Assembly: GCF_040361335.1 (NCBI RefSeq)
Contig: NZ_APNM01000002.1
Coordinates: 1-64,000 of the forward strand
Direction: 5' to 3'
DNA length: 64,000 nt
Origin: APNM01 sp040361335
Lineage (GTDB): Bacteria > Pseudomonadota > Gammaproteobacteria > Nevskiales > Salinisphaeraceae
Shown: positions 36,163 through 43,782 of the stretch, one piece after another
Layout of the letters: each line of letters opens with the position of its first letter
How positions within the stretch are numbered: position 1 is the stretch's first letter
Notes under the pieces: model-generated
Database searches by the model: none
What the model was told of the DNA's origin: nothing
What the model saw: only the letters and a program-made list of their open reading frames with translations
Program-made: the position numbers and the translations under genes

Positions 36163-37620
36163 CTAGACGAAGTACTTCATCGTCCATTGGATCAGCTTGC
36201 GGGTGAACGGCGTGTACGGCGGCTGCATCAGGAAGCTCGACGAGAAGCGATCGCGCAGGACCGCGCGCTCGTGCGAGAAGGTCTTGAAGCCGAACTCGCC
36301 GTGGGCGTTGCCGATGCCGCTGTTGTTGACGCCGCCGAACGGCAGGTTGCCGTGCAGGTAATGCATCATCGCGGTATTGATGCCGACGCCGCCGGAGCTG
36401 GTGTTGTTGATCACCCGCTCGATCACGCGGTCGTCCTTGCCGTAGACGTACAGTGCCAGCGGCTTGGGCCGGCTGTTGATGTCCGCGATCGCGTCATCGA
36501 CGTCGCTGTAGGTCAGGATCGGCATCAGCGGGCCGAAGATCTCCTCCTGCATGATCTCGGCCTCGCGGTCGACATCGGTCAGCAGGGTCGGCGCCAGGAA
36601 GTCCTGGGCGTCGTCGTGCAGCCCGCCGGCGACCACGTTGGCGCCGCGCTCGCGGGCATCGTCGAGCAGGTGCTTGATCCGCCCGTAATGCTTGTTATTG
36701 ACGATGCGGCAGTAGTCGGGGTTGTTCTCGATGCCGTCGATGGAGCCGTACATGCGTTCCAGCGAGGCCTTCACCTCCTCGACGAAGGCATCCTTGATGT
36801 CCTCGTGGACATAGGTCAGGTCCGGCGCGATGCAGGTCTGACCGTTGTTGGCGAACTTGCCCCAGACCAGGCTGCCGACGGCCTTCTTGAGGTTGGCGCT
36901 CTTGTCCACCACGACCGGGGACTTGCCGCCCAACTCGAGTGTGACCGAGGTCAGGTGCTTGGACGCGGCACCCATCACGATCTTGCCCACCGCCGGCGAG
37001 CCGGTGAAGAAGATGTGATCGAAGGGCTGGGCCAGCAGGCTCTGCGAGGTCTCGACCGCGCCCTGGAAGGTGGCCACCTCCTGCTCGTCGAACAGCTCGC
37101 CCATCATGTCCTCCATGAGCCGGGCGCAGTGCGGCGTCATCTCCGAGGGCTTGAGGATCGCCGTGTTGCCGGCGGCGATCGCCGACACCAGCGGCATCAG
37201 CGTGAGATTGATGGGGTAGTTCCACGGCGAGATGATCAGGCAGACGCCGCGCGGCTCGTAATGCAGCCGGGCCTGGGTGCCGAGCATCGCCATCGTGGGC
37301 CGGACACGCTTGTCCTTCATCCACTTCTTGGTGTGGCGGATGGCGTCGTTGGCCTCCATGACGATCGGCAGGATCTCGGTCATGTCGACCTCGGCCTCGG
37401 GCTTGCGGAAGTCCTCGTAGCAGGCCTTGTAGATGTCCTCGGCGCGATCCAGCACCATTTCCTTGAGGCGCTTGATCTTGGCCACCCGTTCGGCGGCGGT
37501 GCTGGTGCGCAGACGCAGGGCGTAGGCCTGTTGCTTGGCGAAGACACGCTCGATCTCGGCGCGCTGTGCCTCGGCGCTGCCGGCGGCGTCGCGGTTGATG
37601 TCCTGGACGGCGGTACTCAT
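36163..37620 (-). CDS. Aldehyde dehydrogenase, class-3/coniferyl-aldehyde type
   Basis: The 485-residue enzyme oxidises aldehydes to acids with NAD(P). Catalytic Cys263 is in NNGQTCIAP, the general base Glu229 in TLELGGKSP, and Asn134 in SPWNYPINL. The end FTRKLIQWTMKYFV suggests an amphipathic C-terminal helix like that of membrane-associated fatty-aldehyde dehydrogenases. Beside alkB it most likely oxidises fatty aldehydes from alkanols. GGAGGAGAG precedes the ATG at 37620. It runs in the same direction as tetR, 84 bp downstream of it, with its own operator-like palindrome at 37664-37675. No alcohol dehydrogenase is nearby. Confidence 0.92.
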   Translation of the reverse strand: MSTAVQDINRDAAGSAEAQRAEIERVFAKQQAYALRLRTSTAAERVAKIKRLKEMVLDRAEDIYKACYEDFRKPEAEVDMTEILPIVMEANDAIRHTKKWMKDKRVRPTMAMLGTQARLHYEPRGVCLIISPWNYPINLTLMPLVSAIAAGNTAILKPSEMTPHCARLMEDMMGELFDEQEVATFQGAVETSQSLLAQPFDHIFFTGSPAVGKIVMGAASKHLTSVTLELGGKSPVVVDKSANLKKAVGSLVWGKFANNGQTCIAPDLTYVHEDIKDAFVEEVKASLERMYGSIDGIENNPDYCRIVNNKHYGRIKHLLDDARERGANVVAGGLHDDAQDFLAPTLLTDVDREAEIMQEEIFGPLMPILTYSDVDDAIADINSRPKPLALYVYGKDDRVIERVINNTSSGGVGINTAMMHYLHGNLPFGGVNNSGIGNAHGEFGFKTFSHERAVLRDRFSSSFLMQPPYTPFTRKLIQWTMKYFV

Positions 37621-37663
37621 GTGATCTCTCCTCCTTCGGCCTATACCTTGACCGTTGTCGACC

Positions 37664-37675
37664 GAATGTACGTTC
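37664..37675. promoter_or_regulatory. Near-palindrome in the aldehyde dehydrogenase promoter region
   Basis: GAATGTACGTTC is symmetrical at 10 of 12 positions around GTAC and is set in a GACCG-rich context (GACCG to the left, GACCGTC to the right). The ACCG half-sites recall the operator at 38427-38444. It lies 44-55 bp ahead of the gene and after the tetR stop, so it may be a third site of the same regulator. Confidence 0.4.
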
Positions 37676-37704
37676 AATAGACCGTCAAAGTCCAACGTGC
37701 CGAC

Positions 37705-38373
37705 TCAGGCAGAGGCCGGGTCCGGCAGGCCCGCCACGGCGGCCTCGGTGGCGATCTCCGCCAGTTGCGAGCCGTCGGCGTGGGCCCGGAAGAAGGTGTG
37801 TGCCAGCACCTGGATCAGACGTCGGCTGCGTTCCGGCGTGTTCCGGCGCAGGGGCAGGATGATGGCCTCCATGGTGGCGATGAAGGCATCCGCCATGTCC
37901 TGCACGGGAAGTCGCAGGTCGAGCTGGCCGGCCTCGCCGGCCTGGCTCAGGCTACGGGCGATCAGGGCCGCGGAGCTCTCCTCGAATTCCAGTTGTACCG
38001 CACGCGCCTCGGGCACGTCGGCGGTGGCCGGCTGCAGCCAGTAGCCGGCCACCCCCTCGCGGACGCGCCCGTCCTCCAGGAGGGTGCCCATGCCGGTGAA
38101 CACCGCGAGCAGCCGCGCGAGCGGATCGCGCTCCGCCAGGAGATGGGAGAAAACGTGTTCGCGGAACAAGGCCGTGAGCTGGCGCATGCAGTCGGCGTAG
38201 AGGGCCGGCTTGCCGTCGTAATGCCAGTAAAGGGCGGCCTTGGTCACGCCGGCGGCCCGGGCGACGTTGAGCATGGACACACCGTCGTAGCCGTAACGCC
38301 CGAACAGCGCGAAGGCCGCGTCGCGTATCTCCGCCAGGGTGTCGCCCTGTTCGCTGGCAGGCCGCCGTCCCAT
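37705..38373 (-). CDS. TetR/AcrR-family transcriptional regulator
   Basis: A 222-residue regulator. The N-terminal DNA-binding domain is typical, AAFALFGRYGYDGVSMLNVARAAGVTKAALYWHY, with the recognition helix at about residues 44-52. The remaining ligand-binding domain is variable, as usual. The gene is divergent from alkB1 and shares a 144-bp intergenic region that holds two palindromes. It is followed by the aldehyde dehydrogenase. By position it is the local repressor of the alkane genes, perhaps released by a fatty acyl-CoA or fatty acid; the ligand is unknown. Confidence 0.9.
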   Translation of the reverse strand: MGRRPASEQGDTLAEIRDAAFALFGRYGYDGVSMLNVARAAGVTKAALYWHYDGKPALYADCMRQLTALFREHVFSHLLAERDPLARLLAVFTGMGTLLEDGRVREGVAGYWLQPATADVPEARAVQLEFEESSAALIARSLSQAGEAGQLDLRLPVQDMADAFIATMEAIILPLRRNTPERSRRLIQVLAHTFFRAHADGSQLAEIATEAAVAGLPDPASA

Positions 38374-38400
38374 ATATCACGTGTCCCGTCCGGAAAACGT

Positions 38401-38419
38401 CCATGATAGCGTATCATGG
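38401..38419. promoter_or_regulatory. Perfect palindrome upstream of tetR
   Basis: CCATGATA (38401-38408) and TATCATGG (38412-38419) are perfectly complementary around GCG. The site is 28-46 bp ahead of the tetR start and about 100 bp ahead of alkB1. It differs in sequence from the neighbouring TTACCGTTCGGT element, so either two regulators meet here or it serves tetR alone. Confidence 0.55.
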
Positions 38420-38426
38420 AATTGAC

Positions 38427-38444
38427 TTACCGTTCGGTTAATTA
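38427..38444. promoter_or_regulatory. TetR-type operator in the tetR-alkB1 region
   Basis: TTACCGTTCGGTTAATTA matches 15 of 18 positions of the element ahead of the P450 (5043-5060). The first 12 bases are identical. A TTGACT hexamer begins 5 bases before it (38422) and TATAGG lies at its end (38443), so a repressor bound here would cover a possible promoter, although the 15-base spacing is short. Confidence 0.6.
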
Positions 38445-38517
38445 TAGGGTGCGTTCCTGCGGCCCGAGTGGGTCGCGAATGAACCGGGTTCCGGCACGAC
38501 ATCGGAGGTGAACGAAC

Positions 38518-39705
38518 ATGAGTACCACTGCCGCCGCCCTGGCCCGACAGCACGACCGCAAGCGTCATCTGTGGGTGTGGGGCATCATCGTCGCGTTCCT
38601 GCCCATGATCGGCGGCGCGCTGGCCTGGTTGACCGGCTGGAGCGCCATGTGGTTCTTCGCGCCGTTGTTCGTCTACGGCGTGATCCCGGTGGCCGACTAC
38701 CTGGTGGGCACCGACAGCGGCAACGCCCCCGAGAGCGTGCTGGAGGCCCTGGAGGACGACCCCTATTACCGTTGGTGTACCTATCTGTTCGTGCCCGCCC
38801 AGTACATCGTGATCGTCTGGGCCGCCTGGCTGGTGGGCAGCGGCGAACTCGGCTGGGTGGCCCTGGCCGGCCTGACCTGGTCGGTGGGCATTCTCTCCGG
38901 CGTGGGCATCAACACCGCGCACGAGCTCGGACACAAGCGGCCCGAGCACGAGAAGCGCCTCGCCAAGATCGCGTTGGCCCCGGTGGCCTACGGTCATTTC
39001 TTCGTCGAGCACAACAAGGGTCACCACCGCCGGGTGGCCACGCCGGAGGACCCGGCCAGCGCCCGCATGGGCGAGTCGTTCTGGCGCTTCTTGCCGCGGA
39101 CCGTGATCGGCAGTCTGCGTTCGGCCTGGGAGATCGAGCGGACGCGCCTGGCCCGCAAGGGCAAGGGGCCCTGGACCTGGGAGAACGAGAACCTCCAGGC
39201 CTGGAGTCTCACGGTACTGTTGTTCGGCGGATTGACCGTGGCCTTCGGCTGGCCGGTGCTGCCCTTCCTGATCGTGCAGGCCGCGCTGGGTGCCTCGCTG
39301 CTGGAGGCCGTCAACTATGTGGAGCATTACGGCCTGCTGCGGCAGAAGGGCGAGGACGGCCGCTACGAGCGTTGCCGGCCCGAGCACTCCTGGAACAACA
39401 ACCATATCGTGACCAACGTGCTGCTCTATCACCTGCAGCGGCACTCGGATCATCACGCGCACCCGACCCGGCGCTACCAGGCGCTGCGCCACTTCGACGA
39501 CGCGCCGGAGCTGCCCACGGGGTACGCGGGCATGATCGTGCTGGCCTACCTGACGCCGCTCTGGTACCGGGTGATGGACCCCAAGGTGGTGCGGCACTAC
39601 GGTGGCGACATCCGCCGGGCCAATCTGCAGCCGGGGCGCGAGGCCGACCTGTTGGCGAAGTATCCGCCGCCGGCCGCCGCGGCCCGGGAGGCGGCAGACG
39701 CATGA
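38518..39705 (+). CDS. alkB: Alkane 1-monooxygenase AlkB (first copy)
   Basis: A 395-residue di-iron membrane hydroxylase that converts n-alkanes to 1-alkanols. The histidine boxes are HELGH (135-139), EHNKGHH (164-170), NYVEHYG (266-272) and LQRHSDHHAHP (306-316). Six membrane helices are expected. Val52 stands where Trp55 of the Pseudomonas GPo1 enzyme limits chain length, so longer alkanes than C12 are likely accepted. GGAGGTGAA gives a strong ribosome binding site. It is divergent from tetR and followed by a second alkB 79 bp on. Confidence 0.96.
   Translation: MSTTAAALARQHDRKRHLWVWGIIVAFLPMIGGALAWLTGWSAMWFFAPLFVYGVIPVADYLVGTDSGNAPESVLEALEDDPYYRWCTYLFVPAQYIVIVWAAWLVGSGELGWVALAGLTWSVGILSGVGINTAHELGHKRPEHEKRLAKIALAPVAYGHFFVEHNKGHHRRVATPEDPASARMGESFWRFLPRTVIGSLRSAWEIERTRLARKGKGPWTWENENLQAWSLTVLLFGGLTVAFGWPVLPFLIVQAALGASLLEAVNYVEHYGLLRQKGEDGRYERCRPEHSWNNNHIVTNVLLYHLQRHSDHHAHPTRRYQALRHFDDAPELPTGYAGMIVLAYLTPLWYRVMDPKVVRHYGGDIRRANLQPGREADLLAKYPPPAAAAREAADA
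38971..39204 (+). repeat. Near-identical tract shared by the two alkB genes (central)
   Basis: The 234 bases here match 40238-40471 with three differences that I could find. The first 143 are identical. It covers the second histidine box. The region before it is clearly diverged between the genes, including at synonymous sites, so the border is sharp. Confidence 0.9.
39433..39674 (+). repeat. Near-identical tract shared by the two alkB genes (3' end)
   Basis: These 242 bases match 40700-40941 with a single difference. The tract covers the last histidine box and the C terminus. About 230 bases of diverged sequence separate it from the central tract, giving a mosaic of conserved and diverged patches. 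Confidence 0.9.
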
Positions 39706-39732
39706 TGACGCGCCTTTATGTCTTCCTGTAAT

Positions 39733-39752
39733 GTTACATTGCTCAATGTAAC
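39733..39752. promoter_or_regulatory. Perfect 20-bp palindrome upstream of the second alkB
   Basis: GTTACATTGCTCAATGTAAC has 9-bp arms around CT. A TATAAG hexamer begins directly after it (39753-39758), so it overlaps the expected -35 area. This is the form of a repressor operator, probably for a TetR- or FadR-type protein. It is unrelated to the TTACCGTTCGGT element ahead of alkB1, which implies separate control of the second copy. Confidence 0.7.
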
Positions 39753-39784
39753 TATAAGCCCGATATGCGGGCGGGAGGGATGAT

Positions 39785-40954
39785 ATGTCCGGCATGACTC
39801 TGGCACAGGCGCGGGAATACGATCGCAAGCGGCATCTCTGGCCGATGGGTTTCGGCATCGTGCTCGTGGTCGGCGGCCTGACGGTGTACGGGCTGCTGAC
39901 CGGCCTGCCGTGGCTGTTGTTCAGCGCGCCGGTGGTGGTCTACGGCGTGGTGCCGCTGGCCGACTGGCTGATCGGCAGGGATAGCTCGAACCCGCCGGAG
40001 GGGGCTCTGGCAGCCCTGGAAGACGACCCTTATTACCGCTGGTCGACCTATATCTATGTGTTGATCGAGCTGGTCTTCTTCGGTCTCGTGGCCTGGGTGA
40101 TCGGGACCTGGTCGCTGTCCTGGGCGGAATGGGTCGGCCTGACCTGGACTATCGGCATCCTCTCCGGCATCTCCATCAACACGGCCCACGAGCTGGGCCA
40201 CAAAAAGCCGAAGCTGGAACGTTGGCTGGCGCTGGTGGCGTTGGCCCCGGTGGCCTACGGTCATTTCTTCGTCGAGCACAACAAGGGTCACCACCGCCGG
40301 GTGGCCACGCCGGAGGACCCGGCCAGCGCCCGCATGGGCGAGTCGTTCTGGCGCTTCTTGCCGCGGACCGTGATCGGCAGCCTGCGCTCGGCCTGGGAGA
40401 TCGAGCGGACGCGCCTGGCTCGCAAGGGCAAGGGGCCCTGGACCTGGGAGAACGAGAACCTCCAGGCCTGGTCCATGACTGTCGTCCTCTGGGGCGGTCT
40501 GATGGCGGCCTTCGGTGTCGAACTGTTCCCGTTCCTGGTGATCCAGGCGGCGCTCGGCGCTTCGCTGCTGGAGGCGGTGAATTACGTGGAGCATTACGGC
40601 CTGCGCCGGCAGAAGCTCGACAACGGCCGCTACGAGCGTTGCCGGCCCGAGCATTCCTGGAACAACGATCACATTGTGACCAACATCTTCCTGTTCCATC
40701 TGCAGCGGCACTCGGATCACCACGCGCACCCGACCCGGCGCTACCAGGCGCTGCGCCACTTCGACGACGCGCCGGAGCTGCCCACGGGGTACGCGGGCAT
40801 GATCGTGCTGGCCTACCTGACGCCGCTCTGGTACCGGGTGATGGACCCCAAGGTGGTGCGGCACTACGGTGGCGACATCCGCCGGGCCAATCTGCAGCCG
40901 GGGCGCGAGGCCGACCTGTTGGCGAAGTATCCGCCGCCGGCACCGGCGGGTTGA
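39785..40954 (+). CDS. alkB: Alkane 1-monooxygenase AlkB (second copy)
   Basis: A 389-residue paralogue of the preceding gene with all histidine boxes intact (NTAHELGHK, EHNKGHH, NYVEHYG, LQRHSDHHAHP). Val52 again replaces the chain-length-limiting Trp. The first 150 residues are clearly diverged from the first copy, while the middle and end are almost identical in DNA. GGGAGGGA precedes the start. A short intrinsic-terminator-like hairpin follows the stop, before the rubredoxins. Confidence 0.96.
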   Translation: MSGMTLAQAREYDRKRHLWPMGFGIVLVVGGLTVYGLLTGLPWLLFSAPVVVYGVVPLADWLIGRDSSNPPEGALAALEDDPYYRWSTYIYVLIELVFFGLVAWVIGTWSLSWAEWVGLTWTIGILSGISINTAHELGHKKPKLERWLALVALAPVAYGHFFVEHNKGHHRRVATPEDPASARMGESFWRFLPRTVIGSLRSAWEIERTRLARKGKGPWTWENENLQAWSMTVVLWGGLMAAFGVELFPFLVIQAALGASLLEAVNYVEHYGLRRQKLDNGRYERCRPEHSWNNDHIVTNIFLFHLQRHSDHHAHPTRRYQALRHFDDAPELPTGYAGMIVLAYLTPLWYRVMDPKVVRHYGGDIRRANLQPGREADLLAKYPPPAPAG

Positions 40955-40983
40955 GGCGGGCGTCGGCATGGCGGCCGCCGCCG

Positions 40984-41002
40984 CGCGGTCGCCGCGTTTT
41001 TT
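40984..41002 (+). terminator. Intrinsic-terminator-like hairpin after the second alkB
   Basis: CGCGG (40984-40988) pairs with CCGCG (40992-40996) around TCG and is followed by six T residues (40997-41002). The stem is short, so it may only reduce read-through into the rubredoxin genes. Confidence 0.5.
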
Positions 41003-41051
41003 GGTACGCTTGCGAGCCGATACGTCGGGTCGCGGGCCGGAGGAGAGCGTC

Positions 41052-41219
41052 ATGGCGCGTTATCAATGCGACGATTGCGGTTTCATTTACGATGAGGCGG
41101 AAGGCTGCGAACGCGAGGGTTTCCCGCCCGGCACCCCCTGGTCCGAGGTGCCCGAGGACTGGGCCTGCCCCGACTGCGCGGTCCGCGAGAAGCCGGATTT
41201 CATCAAGCTGGACGACTGA
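41052..41219 (+). CDS. Rubredoxin, AlkG1-like
   Basis: A 55-residue rubredoxin with iron ligands in CDDCGFIYDEAEG and CPDCAVREKPDF. The second knuckle has one more residue (an Arg) than the following rubredoxin and Ala instead of Gly after the last Cys. As I recall, this insertion marks AlkG1-type rubredoxins, which could not replace AlkG in electron transfer to AlkB. AGGAGAG lies five bases before the ATG at 41052. The following rubredoxin starts 39 bp further on. Confidence 0.92.
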   Translation: MARYQCDDCGFIYDEAEGCEREGFPPGTPWSEVPEDWACPDCAVREKPDFIKLDD

Positions 41220-41258
41220 CGCCGCGGCGTCGGTGTCACGAGGGAAACAGGAGTACCG

Positions 41259-41429
41259 ATGAGGAAGTGGGAGTGCATCATCTGCGGGTTCGTGTACGAC
41301 GAGGCCGAAGGCATGCCCGAGGAGGGCATCGAGCCCGGCACCCGCTGGGAGGACATCCCGGACGACTGGACCTGTCCGGATTGCGGCGCCCCCAAGGACG
41401 ACTTCGAGATGATGGAGATCGACGAGTAG
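41259..41429 (+). CDS. Rubredoxin, AlkG2-like
   Basis: A 56-residue rubredoxin, MRKWECIICGFVYDEAEG at the start and CPDCGAPKDDFEMMEIDE at the end, with ligands CxxCG twice. It has no insertion after the second CxxCG, which fits the AlkG2 type that passes electrons to AlkB. CAGGAG lies upstream of the ATG at 41259. It sits between the AlkG1-like rubredoxin and the reductase and is short enough to be overlooked. Confidence 0.95.
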   Translation: MRKWECIICGFVYDEAEGMPEEGIEPGTRWEDIPDDWTCPDCGAPKDDFEMMEIDE

Positions 41430-41514
41430 TCCGTCACTTCGCCGGATCACGGGCCGGCGGCCCCGCGGCCGCCGGCCTTTTCATTGCAACCCCGTCGCAG
41501 GAGAGGCGCGAATC

Positions 41515-42657
41515 ATGCAGCCGATCGTCATCGTCGGTACCGGCCTGGCCGGCTACGGCGCGGCCCGCGAGCTGCGCAAGCACGACCGCGAGACGCGGCT
41601 GATCCTGGTCAGCCGCGACGACGGTGCCTCCTATTACAAGCCGGATCTGTCGGAGGCGCTGACCAAGGGCCACGCGCCCGACGACTTGGTCAAGAAGACG
41701 GCCGAGGCCATGGCCGAGGAACTGGACGCCGAGGTGCGCACGCACGCGGAGGTCTCCGCCATCGACACGGCGGCCCGGACCGTCACCGTGAACGGCGAGG
41801 CCCTGGCCTACCGCGACCTGGTGCTGGCCAACGGCGCCGAGCCGATCAGCATCCCGCTGGCCGGCGACGGCGTCGACGAGGTGTTGAAGGTCAACGACCT
41901 GCAGGACTATCGCGTGTTCCGTTCGCGGCTCGAGGGGGCCGACAGCGTCGCGATCCTCGGGGCCGGCCTGATCGGTTGCGAGTTCGCCAACGACCTCGCC
42001 AACGCCGGGTTCACGGTCCATAACATCGATCCTATCGATTGGCCGCTGCAGCGATTCCTGCCGGAGGCGCCGGGTCGTGCCCTGGAATCGGCCCTGGCGG
42101 ATCTCGGCGTCGACTGGCATCTGGGCACGATGGTCGAGGGCGTGCAGCGGGCCGGCGACGGTTTCGAGCTGTCCCTGTCCGACGGCGGCAGCCTGAATGC
42201 CGATCTCGTGTTGTCCGCGGTCGGCCTGCGTCCCGACATCGCGCTCGCCGAGTCCGCCGGGCTGGAGGTGGACCGCGGCGTGGTGGTCGATCGCGAGTTG
42301 CGTACCAGCGATCCCCACGTTTACGCCCTGGGCGACGTCGCCGAGGGCGGGGGACACGTCCTGCCGTTCGTGATGCCGCTGATGAATGCCGCCCGGGCCC
42401 TGGGCAAGACGCTGGCCGGTGAATCGACGGCGGTGCGCTATCCGGTGATGCCGGTGATCGTGAAGACGCCGGCCTGCCCGACCATCGTCTACCCGCCGCG
42501 CGCCACCGACGGCGAGTGGACGGTCAGCGGCGATGCGCCGGACCTGGAAGCGCGCTACCTCGACGCCGAGGGCAAGCTGGACGGATTCGCCCTGACCGGC
42601 GAGGCCACCGGCAAGCGCCGGGATTACATCAAGGAAGCGCCGCCGCTGCTCGCCTGA
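41515..42657 (+). CDS. Rubredoxin-NAD(+) reductase
   Basis: A 380-residue flavoprotein that passes electrons from NADH to rubredoxin. It has the FAD-binding IVGTGLAGYGAARELRK at the N terminus, the second dinucleotide fold AILGAGLIGCEFANDLA and the FAD-contact motif HVYALGDVAE. It resembles the short RubB-type reductases. CAGGAGAGG precedes the ATG. With the two rubredoxins and AlkB it completes the electron chain. Its 3' end overlaps the convergent flavoprotein gene by 29 bp. Confidence 0.94.
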   Translation: MQPIVIVGTGLAGYGAARELRKHDRETRLILVSRDDGASYYKPDLSEALTKGHAPDDLVKKTAEAMAEELDAEVRTHAEVSAIDTAARTVTVNGEALAYRDLVLANGAEPISIPLAGDGVDEVLKVNDLQDYRVFRSRLEGADSVAILGAGLIGCEFANDLANAGFTVHNIDPIDWPLQRFLPEAPGRALESALADLGVDWHLGTMVEGVQRAGDGFELSLSDGGSLNADLVLSAVGLRPDIALAESAGLEVDRGVVVDRELRTSDPHVYALGDVAEGGGHVLPFVMPLMNAARALGKTLAGESTAVRYPVMPVIVKTPACPTIVYPPRATDGEWTVSGDAPDLEARYLDAEGKLDGFALTGEATGKRRDYIKEAPPLLA

Positions 42658-43777
42658 TATCCGTGTCCGCGGCGCGGGCCAGCCGCTCGGCGGCCGCGCG
42701 GGCGCCGCGGATATTGCCCGCCATCGGTCCCAGCACCAGCTCCGCGAGCCGGCCGGCCACGAACAACCCCGGCAGCCATTCCAGGTTCTCCGCCGGGCGG
42801 GGAAAGCCGCAGGGCGCCAGCGGCGGCCCCTGTTCCTCGATCAGGTCGCGCAACAATCGCCCACCCGGCGGTACGTCTTCGAAGCCCGTCGCCAGCCGTA
42901 GCGTATCGACGCGCAGACGCCGGCCGTCGGCCAGAGTCGGGCCGGCGTCGCCGAGACCGGCGATCTCGCCCCGGACCAGTCGGACGCGGCCCTCGGCCAG
43001 TGCCGCCGCGAGCCGCGCATGGATGTCGGGCGGCAGGCTGCCCGGGCGGCGGGCCGCGCGGATCAGCCGGCGCCGGTGGCGTGGATCGCGGGCCGCGGCG
43101 AACGGCACCATGCAGCGCGGTCCGGCGTAGCAGGGCTCGCTGTCGAAGGTCGCCTGCCGGATCGGGCCGCGGCTCACCAGCCACACGCGTCGGCCTGCGC
43201 CGGCGAATGCCAGGGCGGCCTGTGCCGCGCTGATCCCGCCGCCGATCACCGCGATCTCGCCATCCGCCGGCGCCGCCGCGGGCACCGGATCGAACAGATG
43301 CGGCATGCCGGTTGCCCAGGCGGGGCGGCGCACCGGCGGCGGGCCCGGCGCCAGGAGCACGCGCCGGGCGCGGTAGTGGCCGTTGTGCGTATGCAGGCGC
43401 CAACCGCCGGATAGGCGCGCCAGGTGGGTCACGCGCTCGGGGATGCGCGGCGTCGCGTTCGCCGCCAGCGCGGCCGCGGCGTGCGCCTCGAACAGCGCGC
43501 GCGACGGCCGCCGGTAACGGCCGAGCAGGTGGCGGGTGTCGTAGCCCTGGGCGTGTGCGAAGGCGAGCAGGCCGTCGCCCGGACCGCCCAGGTGGTGGGC
43601 GGCCGGCGAGCGCAGGTGATCCATGCCGCAGGCCGCGGCGCGGCGCCGCCAGGCGGCCAGCGGATCGGACTCGGGATCGAAGACCGTCGGCTCGCCCGCG
43701 CCGGTCTGCCGCAGACGCCGCGCCAGGAAGGCGCCGTGCAGGCCGCCGCCGACGATGGCCCAGTCCAGCTCGGGCAT
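42629..43777 (-). CDS. FAD/NAD(P)-binding monooxygenase-like protein
   Basis: A 382-residue protein with two Rossmann motifs: WAIVGGGLHGAFLARRL at the N terminus for FAD, and EIAVIGGGISAAQAALAF near residue 185 for NAD(P)H. The LRLATGFEDVPPGG segment resembles the ATG motif of class-B flavin monooxygenases and lysine/ornithine N-hydroxylases. I do not recognise a named family. It overlaps the reductase gene tail to tail and is 5 bp downstream of sixA, with which it is probably co-transcribed. The ATG at 43777 begins the nucleotide-binding motif at the right distance; the ribosome binding site is weak. Confidence 0.75.
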   Translation of the reverse strand: MPELDWAIVGGGLHGAFLARRLRQTGAGEPTVFDPESDPLAAWRRRAAACGMDHLRSPAAHHLGGPGDGLLAFAHAQGYDTRHLLGRYRRPSRALFEAHAAAALAANATPRIPERVTHLARLSGGWRLHTHNGHYRARRVLLAPGPPPVRRPAWATGMPHLFDPVPAAAPADGEIAVIGGGISAAQAALAFAGAGRRVWLVSRGPIRQATFDSEPCYAGPRCMVPFAAARDPRHRRRLIRAARRPGSLPPDIHARLAAALAEGRVRLVRGEIAGLGDAGPTLADGRRLRVDTLRLATGFEDVPPGGRLLRDLIEEQGPPLAPCGFPRPAENLEWLPGLFVAGRLAELVLGPMAGNIRGARAAAERLARAADTDIRRAAAALP

Positions 43778-43782
43778 CGTGG

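Noticed and set aside
35137..37680. 847-codon open frame on the plus strand across prpB and the aldehyde dehydrogenase
   Set aside because: It covers two well-recognised genes on the other strand and its translation (Val/Asp/His/Gly-rich) has no domain.
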